Source of the DNA: Rhea pennata
Lineage: Eukaryota; Chordata; Aves; Rheiformes; Rheidae
DNA: 64,000 nt
Reading direction: 5' to 3'
Assembly: GCF_028389875.1 (NCBI RefSeq)
Contig: NC_084664.1
Location: forward strand, 62,450,703-62,514,702
Part shown: piece by piece, positions 14,163 through 24,020 of the stretch
How positions within the stretch are numbered: position 1 is the stretch's first letter
Layout of the letters: every line of letters starts with the position of its first letter
Program-made: the position numbers and the translations under genes
Notes under the pieces: generated by a model
The model's database searches: none
What the model saw: the letters and a program-made list of their open reading frames with translations, nothing else
What the model was told of the DNA's origin: nothing

Positions 14163-14410
14163 AATGGCGGCGGCACGCGGCGGGACGGGGCTCCCGCCGC
14201 AACGGCCGCGCTCCGCGGCACCGCCCCGGCCCCGGCCCGGCCCGCCCCGCCCCGGCCCCGCCCCGGCCGGCGACGGAAGCGCAGCGCGGCCCCGGCCGGC
14301 GGCAGCGAGGAGCCGCGGGCGGGGAAGGCGGAGGCCTCCCGCTACCTCCGGGTCGGCATGGCAGCCGGGGGCGCGTCGCGGCACCCCAGCGGGGCTGTGC
14401 CGGTTCCCTG
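13540..14410 (-). promoter_or_regulatory. CpG island covering the HUS1 promoter, exons 1-2 and intron 1
   Basis: The sequence turns abruptly GC- and CpG-rich, in contrast to the AT-rich surroundings, and covers the HUS1 start codon at 14160-14162. No TATA box is evident upstream of it. This fits a dispersed housekeeping promoter. The upper edge at about 14408 coincides with the boundary of the SUN3 duplication unit. Open frames on both strands here are by-products of GC-rich composition. Confidence 0.75.
13746..13788. repeat. GC-only pentamer array (GCGGC)n in HUS1 intron 2
   Basis: About seven tandem units of a GCGGC pentamer contain only G and C. The array begins about 40 bases inside the intron from the exon 2 donor at 13827. 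Such tracts are length-unstable and hard to sequence. Confidence 0.85.
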
Positions 14411-16614
14411 TTGGAAGCAGTAGGCAGACGACGGGGAAATCGGTCTTCTCAAACTTTGTACCGCCTATACCCCTGTGTTTGAGAGCCTCCACGTTTCTGG
14501 TCTGCATCCTAACACGGAAAGGGTAGCAATCGTGGGGAGCACTGCTGGGAGGCCGGACTTGTCGAGGGTAGTTCAGCTGTCACGACATCAGACCACCTCA
14601 AGCACTTTAGACCTGATGCCGTGCAGAGAGAGCTCAGGCGGATATTTCCTGGAGAGGAGGTCATGGTGTGTCCCAACAGTTTCCAGGGCAGCCTGTGCTC
14701 TGCTGAGCACCTTTATTCTCCTCCGCAGGCCTCCATCCTTCAGTATGATGTGGGGGTCTGTGGAAGTCCGCGTATGAGTGATATGCGACTTGGGGTCAAG
14801 ACAGAAGGGTACTGGCAAAAGGCCTGGGTGTCTTCAGTATGCAAAGCTTCCCTGGAGCCTGAAGGCAACTGCTCCCCTCACTCGGCTGTAGCTGACTAGG
14901 GGATAATGCCCACGACCGATCTCGCCTTGGATCTGCGCCGTCCCTAGGGAATCCTGTGGGCCTGAGCAGGACTAGCCAAGAGCCATCTGCCACAGAGGGG
15001 TGCAGGCAGCTTGCTGAAGTGTGGGGAAGTAACAGTCCCACCCGGGCCAGGCAGGAAGAGCTGGCTGGGAAACGGGAAAAGCCCCTCTTCGAGGAGGGAG
15101 ACAAAAGCAAGGAGCAAAAGGAACGGACCAGTCCCTCTGGCCCGAGAGGCAGAGGTGCGTCGGTGCAAGCTCTGTCGGAGCACGGAAGGGGTCCTGGGGA
15201 TTATTAACTTCTTAGCCAAGCTCCCGCTCTCGTCACTGGGGCGAGGCACTGGGAAAATGGCATGTCCTTGCATGAGCCCAAGGCCAAAGAGAACTGCTCG
15301 GCTCGCCAGTGGCTGTTGTTTGATCTGGCCAGAGTTGTAGAAGCTGCGGGGCAAGGACAAGAGCCGAGTTTACAAGCTGCACAAAAGAACTCAGGCCGAG
15401 CTTCTAAGGAGGCCCCAGCACCATGGGGTGGTGCCTGGCTGCAGTGCTGTGCCTGGCCAAAGGCTTAGTGTAGAGAGAAGCAGCAGCCTTGAGTCAGACT
15501 GGCTGGGACCTGGAGTCGAGGGGCAGGGGTATTTGGGAACGAGAGGGTGAGGAACACCCTCCAATGCAAGAGGCCACACAGCTGAAGGAGGTAGCTGTGG
15601 TGAGTGGGGAACAGGACCTGCAGAGGGAGGAAGCAGAGTGTGTAGTTTCGGGCACAAGACATCATGGTGGGAAAGGGGATACGGCCAGAAAGGAGGAGGT
15701 CTGGAAGAACCAAGGGGGAGCATGGTGGAGAAAAGCCTTCTGGGAAGAGGGGAGGGAATGAGAAGAGGTGGGAAAACACCAGCTGCTCCTGCCACAGCGG
15801 AAAATCTATGCCCGTCCCGCACAAACTCCCGGGACTCGGAGTCCCGAGCCCTAGTAACACCTACGTACGCCACACTGGCCCAGGGAAAAGGGGTACTCGG
15901 AGGTACCCCTCCAAGGGGACTTGTACACTACAAGGGGCATGGAACTGAAAACTCCTCTGTTGATACACACAGGATCGGAAGCCAGCTGCTTAGGTTGTCA
16001 GGGGCCCCTACTGTCGGGAAAATCAGCCCAACACGCCGAACAAAGCGTAGGAGGTGAGCCTGGACAGAGATCCCATCTTTCAAGTCCTGAACCCGGCCTG
16101 GAGGGGTTTCCAAGGTCTGCTGAAGAGGGTGCAGGGTGGGCATTGACAGAAGAGGCAAAAATCTAGGGGAAGAGCCCATGCAGCCCGTCTGTAAAAGCCA
16201 CGCGGCGGAGCGGGTGCAGAGCGACACGAGGAGAGTGCTTGCCTGCGTGTAGTGAGAGGCTCCTCCTGCAGCCAACGTGCACCAAGCCACGCAGGCCATA
16301 AGGAAGCAGGGAGAGCAGTGGCTTGCTGTAATGCCCTGGCAAAGCGCTGCTTTGCTCTCCCTCTGTCCTCCAAGTCAGAAATGACTTGTGCCCTTACGCT
16401 GAGAGAAAAGCTCTCTTGGTTTCCCCGCTTCCCTCACTGGTTTCCTCATTCTCCAGCAACAGCCCACCGCTGTGCAAGTCGAATGCTCAAAGGACTGGGG
16501 AACACCTAGCCAGTTCTGCGGGTGACACCTTAATGATGGGAACGGGTCGATGAGTGCCAAGAACAATCTAAGGAGGTGCTGTCCAGGATAGGGCAGTTTG
16601 GAGGGGAAGTATGC

Positions 16615-16620
16615 TTTATT
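16615..16620 (-). terminator. Polyadenylation signal overlapping the SUN3 stop codon
   Basis: On the minus strand the stop and the signal share a base, reading TGAATAAA: TGA is at 16622-16620 and AATAAA at 16620-16615. If used, the 3' untranslated region would be only a few tens of bases. The same arrangement occurs in copy B (28890-28897) and in the orphan exon (26624-26631). No competing canonical signal was noticed nearby. Confidence 0.6.
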
Positions 16621-19600
16621 CAGGACAGCCTGTTCTTTCCAGCAGAATACCAGGCAGACTCCTCTTCGCTGGGTACTGCATCACCGTGGACCCTGAATCG
16701 ATACACACACGTGTATTCCGGGTGGCCCCAGTTGCTCAGCACCTTCAGCTTCACATACTGCAGGGAGTCAGAGCGCTCGTTCTGAAAGGAGAAGAAAGGC
16801 ACCGTCTTTTCCTCTCCATCCTTCAGCTACTTAGAGCTTCCCCCCAGCCAGCTACACCTCTCCTCCACCTCCTCCTCTCCTCCACTTCTCATGCCTCTTC
16901 CTCTGCATACCTTCAGCTGGAAAGTCTGAAAGGGATGTTCTGCAGCCATGTAGGTGAACTCTCCTAGGAACAGCCCCTGCTCCTCATTTTCTGCCTTCAT
17001 CCCCTATGGAAAGGAAAGGAGTGTCATGCAAACGGAGTGGCTCACAAGAATGTGATTCTTCTCCAGGCTTGGAGGAAGTTGTAGGTCTGAGAGAACCCTC
17101 CCAGCACTGCGGGACCTATAGTCACTTGCGTGCTGCCGCCCTCCAGTGCTTAGAAATGCCCTTTCCAACAGCCCTGACTCTACAGCAACCACTTACATAG
17201 ACAGCAAAGTCCCTTGGGGCACTGGAGATGTTTTCCCCAGGTGACACTCTCATGGAAATATGTTCCAGAGTTACAGCGCGGGGAAAGATTGCTTTAGGCA
17301 GCCTGATGAAGACATGACCCTGGCTCCCGGGGAAAGACCAGCAGTTTCCCGGATGATTTTCGGGCTGAAAGAAGAGGAGTGCATACTGGTCATGTGGCAA
17401 AGGGAAGCTCGCAGCAGTGGATTTGGTTCCCCCCGACCTTGGTTGCTCTCTGCTTCTTGGTGTCCCTACCTCCAGGATAACCTCGGGAGACTTCATGGCG
17501 TGCAGCAATGGAAGCCCAGCCCAGGAGAGTATTCCTCTGGTGTTGCGGAAGGAGGCAGAAGTCTTGGAATGGATGACGGTAGCCCCTGAAACATGAGTGC
17601 ACCAGTCAAGTACTGTTTTGCCTGGATGACTGCATCTGCTTAGAAGGCTGCGATCTCTCCGGAGCATCTCAGGAACCACATCGGCCTGCAGAGCTGTCCT
17701 CAAGCAAGCAACAGGCACACTCCCCTCAGACAGTTACTTCACTTCCGGACATGGATGAACTCTGGGGAGACTCAGAAGAACAGGGTTTCTTGAGCAGCCA
17801 TCTTGTATGTGAACAGCCGCAGCCCTGGTACCGGCCTCCTTTGCCTCCACGGTTACTTGCTTAGATTCCCTTTAATGCTCCCCGAGGAGCAATCAAGGGG
17901 TGCAGACATAGCTGTGTCCTCACGGACACTGCCACCACGATGCCCGTTCCCAGTGCACGGTCAGCTGGGAAAATGCCCCTAAGTATTCCCAGATCTCCAG
18001 CAGTGACAGTCCCCTCTGTCTTCCCTGCAGGAGCCCCCTGCAACACCCAGCAGCGACTCATTCGGCTGTGCTAAGGGGCCGTGGAAGATGAAAGCTAACA
18101 GGCCCAAGCATAGGCAGCAGGCCTCCTGCCTTGGTTGTTCCCGCGCTGTAGCCGCACCTGATGATTTGCGGGCAAAATCCGGCAACTGGACCTGGTTATA
18201 TTCCAGCTTCTCCAAAGCTTCATCGATTATCTTTTGAACATCCTGGGAAGGAACCCAAAACAAAGCAGCTCTTAGAGGCAAACAGGCACATCCCAGCTCC
18301 CCTCTGGGCCAGGCAAAGTCATCTTGGGCGTTGCACTCTGGCCTAAGCAGCTTGCAAATTCCCTGAAAAGCTCCCAGGATTGCTTGGCTCTGAACAACCA
18401 GGATCAGAAGAGCAGAGCACCGGAGTGAGGAGCCCCAAAAGCTGAAGCTATGGGAACGCGTTTCCTCCTCTTTCAGCTCACAAGTGGAGGGCAGCAGCAG
18501 CAGCCTCTCTCTGGCTCACCACTAGTTTGCTTGTAGGAGCCACTCCTGGAGCTGAAGGACAGTTTTTGTAGGGCAGAGCATTTGTGCTGACAGGGCCAGC
18601 ACAGAGGCTGTAAGAGGCCGACAAAATGGCTGAGGAGAGAGCCTTTATTCGCCCACAGGGCTTATGACCCAGGCCCTTTGGATCCTGACGGGATTCCCTC
18701 GAGCACGACAGCAGGGAACCTGGCTGTAACAGCACGTTTCCCCTGCATCGGCAAAGCCCACATGAACCCAAGGTTCCCAGGCACAATTCTGAGGGCTGGG
18801 TTCCAAGTTCTCCCAGAGAACTGGCTGCCGCATCAGCAGCCGGTGTAAATACGGGCTGCAGATACTGCCCTGCCAGTTCCTACCAGACATGATAGCTAGA
18901 CCGAGAGGAAGATGAGATGGAGACAAGTGGAATTCCCTTTGTGGCCCTCTATTGCCATGCGAGCAGAGAGGAGCCACGGAAGAAGGAACTGCGGAGACCC
19001 ACCATACCTGTGGCAGCAGCACAGGGCTTTTTGTTTGCTCTGGTGGGGACCTCTACTGGGGTATGTGCCGGGATGAGGAAAAACGCCTCTGAGGAGAGCC
19101 TTCTGCAATGGCCTCTTACCGCTCCTGTCATGCCCGGCAGCTCCATCAGCTTCACCGCCTCGCTGAGAGCACGCCGGGCAATGTCCTTTGTGCTCCACCT
19201 CAGAGCATGGAGGACTTCCTGGAGCTCACGTAGCTGTCCTTGGAGGCTCTGGATTTCGTCATCTGTGGCTCCTAATGCCTCCTCCGCTTGCCTAGAAAGA
19301 GCATGCCACACAGACCACTGATCATGCGCGCCGGTGCCATGCCAGGGTAACAGGAGAGAGGTAACAAACCTCCCTCGGGGTGACTGGGCGCATCAAGGGG
19401 CCGGGAGCCTTATTTCTCTGTTTCACATGGAGACTCCCATGTGTCTGAAGAGCCTGTGGCAAGGGAACTGCCTCCCTGCTGCATGACCACCTTTGGGGGA
19501 ACTGCTGAACGTCTGCCCAAGTTCCCAAAGCCAAAAACAAGACTCTGGCAAAAATCTTAAGGGTCAGCAGACCATCAAATCCATGTAGCCACTCTCCTAT

Positions 19601-21973
19601 AGTCCTTTAAAGGCTGCTGCTTACTACAACTCCTTTTTCCCTGCCTCTTTCTTGGCTTTTTATTCCTTTTCCTTCTCTGGCTTAGCAATCCACCAGTGAT
19701 GATGCACTAGCTAAGGGAAACTGCACAGCCGTACTCTCCTGCATCAGTGATGGCCATTTGTCCTGGCTGACTTCCCTGTGCTTGGTTTGCAGTTATCTCT
19801 GCCTTCAGGCTGTTTCTTTCACCGTTCTGCTCCCTCACCTCCTGGCTCCGTTTCCTCGGTTTAGCTACCCTCTTCCGCCTTCCCCCTGGGCCCCCAAGGG
19901 CCCCCCACCCTTTGCTCTACAAATACATTCTGTCCTCCCTCTCTGCTCATAGTCATGCCTCTGCCCTCACAGCCTGCCCAGCTCAAAGGGTCTTCACAGG
20001 CAAGTGCTGTGACACTGCCCCGAGCCTCCGAGGAGGAGCCGTTTGGCTTGGCCTCTCCTCTGCCTTGATGGGAAACAGTGCTGCAAAGGCTGTGTGCCCC
20101 AGCCCTGCACTGGGAAGCAACCAGGCAGGTCTGCCAGCAGCTACGCCCAAGCGTGGAGCCAGAGAAGCAGCTGCAGGAGGAACACTACCCTCTGGCCCTT
20201 CTCAAGCAGCACCAAGGGGGAGCTTCCAACAGCCCAGCCCTAGCTAAGGGGCTCCCGGAGGGCTTCCTCCAGACCTCAAAGAGATACAGCTGCCCTCTAG
20301 GGAGAACAGGAAGGGGGAAAGGCAGATAGGGCGTTGGGACGAGCTTTGGGAATTGTCTCGCGTGATGCTTGTGTGAGGCGGGACTGGAGCTCCTCCAAAG
20401 CATCATCTAATCAAGAGGAAATCCTTTTTACCTCTGTGTCTTCACCTGCACGCCAGACAGAGCAGTCTCCTCCTGTAGGGACAGGTAAGGGAACACTCAG
20501 TCCAAACACTAACAACCTGCTGCAGAAGTGAAGGAAGGCCTTTACGGCAATGGGAAGCAAACAGGCCCAGACATCATGCCGCCGGGGACTCAGCTGCTGC
20601 ACTGCCAGGCACTGGGAAACTATCACGGGAGACTGCCAGGCAAGACAACGTAATTCACCCTGGCTAGTGTGGTATTCGAGAAGCATCTAGTCTTTGAAAT
20701 CTCCCCCAATTCCACAGAGCAATTCTTAAAAACCCCTTCTACTATGAACCTGCTGAATGAGGCTCGCAAGCGTGCACACACACACAGACACACACAGAGC
20801 TTTAGTGGTTGCTAGGTTGAACAGTTGGGCAAAGAATGAGCCAGACCAACAGACTCGAGATTTCAAAAGCAACACAGTACTTTGCAGAAACTTACAGACC
20901 CACAGATGCGTAACTGTGGTCCAGTTCTAGCTATGCACTACATAATGAGTTTCACATAAAGGCTCTGGTGTTTGACCCAATTTACCTTCCCCTGACAGAC
21001 CTGGCAGTGGTGGCTCAGGGACCTTGCCCTAGCCCCAGAAAGGAAGCAACTTTGAACAAAGCTGCACTTGGTGCCCCGGAGTTAAACCTAGCAGAAGCAC
21101 TCTTCATTTGAGGCACTCAGAACGTTACCTGCTGGCCAACAGGTTTAGAGAAGAACACGTAGGTCCTTGCTGCTGCTGTGCTTGTCCGGATGCCCTCTTC
21201 ATCAAGCAGCCCCACGTGGTAAAGACCTGTTAGTCACAAACCAAACCTCTCTGAACACTTTGGACTCACGCATGCCAGAAGAGCCGTGTGCAAGCAGGGC
21301 TGCAGTCCTTGAGGCATGCTGACGCCCAGCTTAGGTTACAAAGCTTGGAGTGAGTTGGTGCGCCAGCAAAAGACAGGCTGCAAGCACTTCTGAGGCTGGG
21401 GACTACTTGGGAAGGGCTACAAGCCAAGCCTGGGGATCTCCTGGGCTTTCTGAATCCCTCAGGAAACCTTAACCAGCTGCCTCCCTCCACAGGGCTGCCT
21501 ACTCCACTCCGAGGGTCGGGCACAGATGCCACCATTGTGCCTCCTCGCCTCTTCTCAGGAACAGGTCATGATGGAAGAGAGGCCTCGGAAGCGATGACGA
21601 TTCCTTCCCCAGGACACGCTCCTTTCTGCTGAAGGAAGCTTCTCCACTTCCTGGGGCAAGCAGGCCAGCCACTGCCTCTTCGCAGGCTTAGCAGAACTGG
21701 CTTCTGCTCCAGGAAGGAGGAAGTCATCCTGTCCCCACCCACGCCCCCTCCGCCTGCCAGGCTCTGAACCCTGGAAGCGTGGCACCCCTCTCTCAGGGAC
21801 TTCCGGCTCCTAGTTGGGCTCCTCTGGCCACAGCCATCTCCTGCACCCAGGCAGAAGGAAGCACTGGCTCTCTCGCAAAGGACCACCGTTACTTGCAGGC
21901 TCTACACACACTCACCAAAAAGGGAGAAAAAAAGAGCAAGCAGCACCAGAAACATCGTCCTCTGAGCCTTCAT
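16620..21973 (-). CDS. SUN3: SUN3 (copy A), SUN-domain LINC-complex protein, apparently intact
   Basis: SUN proteins sit in the inner nuclear membrane and bind KASH proteins in the perinuclear space, linking nucleus and cytoskeleton; mammalian SUN3 is testis-biased. Coding exons, minus, in order: 21916-21973 (with start), 21129-21226, 20432-20472, 19120-19291, 18158-18242, 17470-17585, 17197-17364, 16911-17003, 16620-16781. All phases agree and give 330 residues (human 357). Residues 7-25 are a hydrophobic anchor (MFLVLLALFFSLFG). About 66-105 is a coiled coil (DDEIQSLQGQLRELQEVL). About 124-315 is the SUN domain: DVQKIIDEALEKLE, a KASH-lid region at 164-182, HPGNCWSFPGSQGH, VTLEHIS, NISSAPRDFAVY, VLSNWGHPEYTC, YRFRVHG. 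Cysteines 198 and 302 match the conserved SUN cation-loop pair. The donor after 18158 is a weak GTGCGG. A 5' exon at 22262-22290 is phase-compatible but unproven, so the true start may lie upstream. The symbol rests on the SUN domain plus position between HUS1 and C7orf57. Confidence 0.9.
20774..20800. repeat. (CA)n microsatellite in a SUN3 intron
   Basis: A short ACACAC tract with interruptions lies in the intron of copy A. The same tract occurs in copy B at about 33502-33527. Confidence 0.8.
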
Positions 21974-22261
21974 CTGCCTGTGGAGGAGCACAGAGGAAAA
22001 GCAGGGTGAGGCTGGCTGCAGCTGTGCAGGTCCCCAGCAGCCTCCAGAGCAGCAGTAACGACTGCAGCTCTTGCACCTGGCGTGACTGCCTTGGGAAGTG
22101 GCCTGCTCCTGCATGCTGCCTGGGGCCAGTGGACAAGTTCTCCCCCACTGTGGGTGGGGCAGTGGGCTATTCAGGAGGGTGAGGACTGGGGCTGGGGAGC
22201 CAGGCAGGCAGGACTAACTCCAGAATGGGAGAAGCAGCGCCAGCATAGGCTAGGGCCATAC

Positions 22262-22290
22262 CTCCTGCCCATGCGAGCAGAGTCGCTTCT
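22262..22290 (-). other. Possible 5' coding exon of SUN3 copy A
   Basis: On the minus strand this 29-base stretch is bounded by a CTGCAG acceptor and a GTATGG donor. It is open in a frame that reads RSDSARMGR and joins in phase with the membrane-anchor exon at 21916-21977, making RQMKAQRT across the junction. It adds an internal ATG upstream of the start used in the SUN3 entry. The size is small and I know no family motif for this part, so it is tentative. The equivalent stretch survives in copy B. Confidence 0.3.
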
Positions 22291-22949
22291 CTGCAGACCA
22301 AAGGGACATAATCCACACCTGTTCCTGCTGCCCACCATCCAGTCATACTTGTGTCAATTTACATCTACCTTCACTCTCAAGAAAGGACTCTCCCTCCGCT
22401 TTACCTTCCGATAGTGCCCAAAACATGCATCACGAAGTGCTGAGGACACATTACACACGACCAGACCAAATTTGACATGAGGCTGAAAGCTCCTGAAAAA
22501 CAGTCAAGATGGAGAAAGTCCTGTCAGCTCATGTGTAGTTCTAGGTTAGGGCTTCTACTCGCCCTCTGTGTGTTGGCAGAGGGCAGGAGGCAGGCGCCTG
22601 TTTTGCTCCCTTGCTCCTGCTGCTGTCAGTTGCTCTGCAGCTGCAGGCAGGACAGGGGAAGGGAAATTAACTCCCTTCAGTCCAAAAATCATTACTTCCT
22701 AAGGTCATTTCTCCCTGTTAGGGCTACAAGGCTCTGCCCCTTAGTACATAAGCTAGAGCTGCCTTTTGTGGTCCCCAGGACCTTGAGGCACAGCCTGAGG
22801 CCAGGCTTCTGGGAGCTCCTGCTCTGCCTCTGACAAGACTTTTCAGCCACTGGGGGCTAAAAGCTCTTCATCAGCTGCAGAAAGTGCAGAGCGAGCTGGA
22901 CTTGGGACGCCAAAACCTGCAGACAGAAAGCAGCAGGCAATCAGGAGTC

Positions 22950-24020
22950 TTTGTACGTTTCAGCAAAAGTGCTTCGGTCGCCACAGAAAGCCTCCACGTC
23001 GCCTTTCCCGCCTTTGGGTGGCCGAGCCACGCAGAACCAGAGCTCTCTTAATGCAGGGGCGTTTGAGCAGGTTCTGCTCATTGCCACTGTGCAACAGCCT
23101 CCTCCTTCCACGGAAACAGCCCCCACGGCAAGCGTAAACAAGCAGCGGGAGCTGCACTTAAGAGTCCTATCAGCTTACTTTGGCCCGGGCGCTGTGGCTC
23201 GTCTTGGCCCAGCCTGCAGATGCCAGAGCTCTGGAGAACAGGCCCTTGCCTCGCAGGTTGCCTGCAAGAAAGAAAAGGGCTCAGGCGCTGAGGACGCACC
23301 GGAGCTGCTGCTGCATTCAGCCGGCTTTCCACGGAGCTCGGCGGCTGTCCTCGCGCTCTTCCCCAGTCCGCGCCCCCACCCCGGGCTCACGAGGTGGCAA
23401 AGGCGCTTGGGGAAGAGAGGACGATTTCCCCCGCTCTCCCAGGCAGCACGTCCGTACCCGCCCGTGTCTCGGCCTCGGTTTCTGAACATAGCTGCGGAGC
23501 CGCAGCTGCCAAACACCCTGCTTGCTCGGGCACGAGCCAGAAGCGCTCCGACCTCCAGGCCCTCACGGCAGAGAGTGACCGAGCGGCAGCGCCGGCCCCG
23601 AGCTGCCGCCCTGCTCTTGCGGCCTCACACAGCGGCGGCGGGTGTGACGAGTGTGACATGTGCGACGTGTGACGTTGACGTCACGGCGCTCGGTGACATC
23701 ACCGCGGAAACGGCAGCGCCCTGTTTGCAGGCAGGGCCCCACCGAGAGCGAGCAGCAGCCGCTCTGCTGCGGGCCAGAGGGGCATCCGCGCAAAGCGCAG
23801 CGTCCCCTTCCCAGCCGCGAACCCTTTGCGGTGCCCGCGAGGAGCGAACACGCTTGGAGCCACCACACGCAGCCTCGTGCAGTCCCCGCTTCTGACACTC
23901 TGCACCCCCAGGGCCTGCAGAGCTCGCCGCAGCGAGCACCCACGCACATTGGGCAGTTCCCTGCCAGGGCCTCAGCTGTGTGCCGGCGGCAGCAGCTCCT
24001 TTCTTGTAGCCCGGGGAAGG
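22950..24020 (-). promoter_or_regulatory. CpG-rich region 5' of SUN3 copy A, likely promoter
   Basis: This GC- and CpG-rich stretch is the only CpG-island-like sequence upstream of SUN3 copy A. It contains a perfect CRE palindrome and a run of TGTGAC-type motifs (see the separate entry). Testis genes are often driven by CREM at such sites, so a spermatid promoter is a reasonable inference. Almost all of it is absent from copy B. A 314-residue open frame on the plus strand (22951-23895) is a composition effect with no family motif. Confidence 0.5.
23641..23697. promoter_or_regulatory. CRE palindrome with adjacent TGTGAC/GTGACG repeats
   Basis: TGACGTCA, the full consensus CREB/CREM/ATF site, lies at 23676-23683. 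Within the 35 bases before it are GTGTGACG, GTGTGACATG and CGTGTGACGTT, and GGTGACATC follows at 23691. The half-site GTGAC thus recurs about every 10-12 bases, close to one helical turn. Factor binding is an inference from motif sequence only. Confidence 0.6.

Larger units (their letters stand above)
14409..22712. repeat. Tandem duplication unit A, containing intact SUN3
   Basis: This stretch is repeated almost base for base at 26054-35240. Left ends align at a shared TGTTGGAAG (14409 and 26053); right ends align until about 22712 and 35240. Three structural differences separate the units: about 600 extra bases in B at 26579-27177, a 442-base LTR in B, and a 200-base stretch of A missing from B. 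Beyond them I saw only scattered substitutions and small indels, so the duplication is recent compared with the decayed copy at 35985-37760. Between 14409 and 16614 the unit holds only SUN3 3' flank with no gene. Confidence 0.9.

Noticed and set aside
13388-14526. Overlapping open frames of 130-200 codons on both strands over the HUS1 island
   Set aside because: They overlap real HUS1 exons in other frames, and the GCGGC array explains their A/R/P-rich runs.
15391-15873. 160-codon minus-strand frame, repeated at 27655-28137
   Set aside because: It lies in SUN3 3' flank, is P/L/S-rich and matches no family. Its conservation between units reflects duplication age, not selection.
17122-17718. 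Single 198-codon minus-strand frame read as one protein
   Set aside because: It joins two true SUN3 exons (17197-17364 and 17470-17585) through intron sequence that happens to be open. Splice sites and SUN family alignment show the introns are removed.
18917-19321. 134-codon plus-strand frame conserved in both SUN3 units (also at 31641-32045)
   Set aside because: It is the antisense shadow of the SUN3 coiled-coil exon. Its presence in both units simply follows from the recent duplication.
22951-23895. Longest open frame in the window, 314 codons, plus strand
   Set aside because: It lies in the CpG-rich SUN3 5' region, runs antisense to SUN3, is rich in A/P/R/S and lacks any motif. Long chance frames are expected where stop codons are rare.
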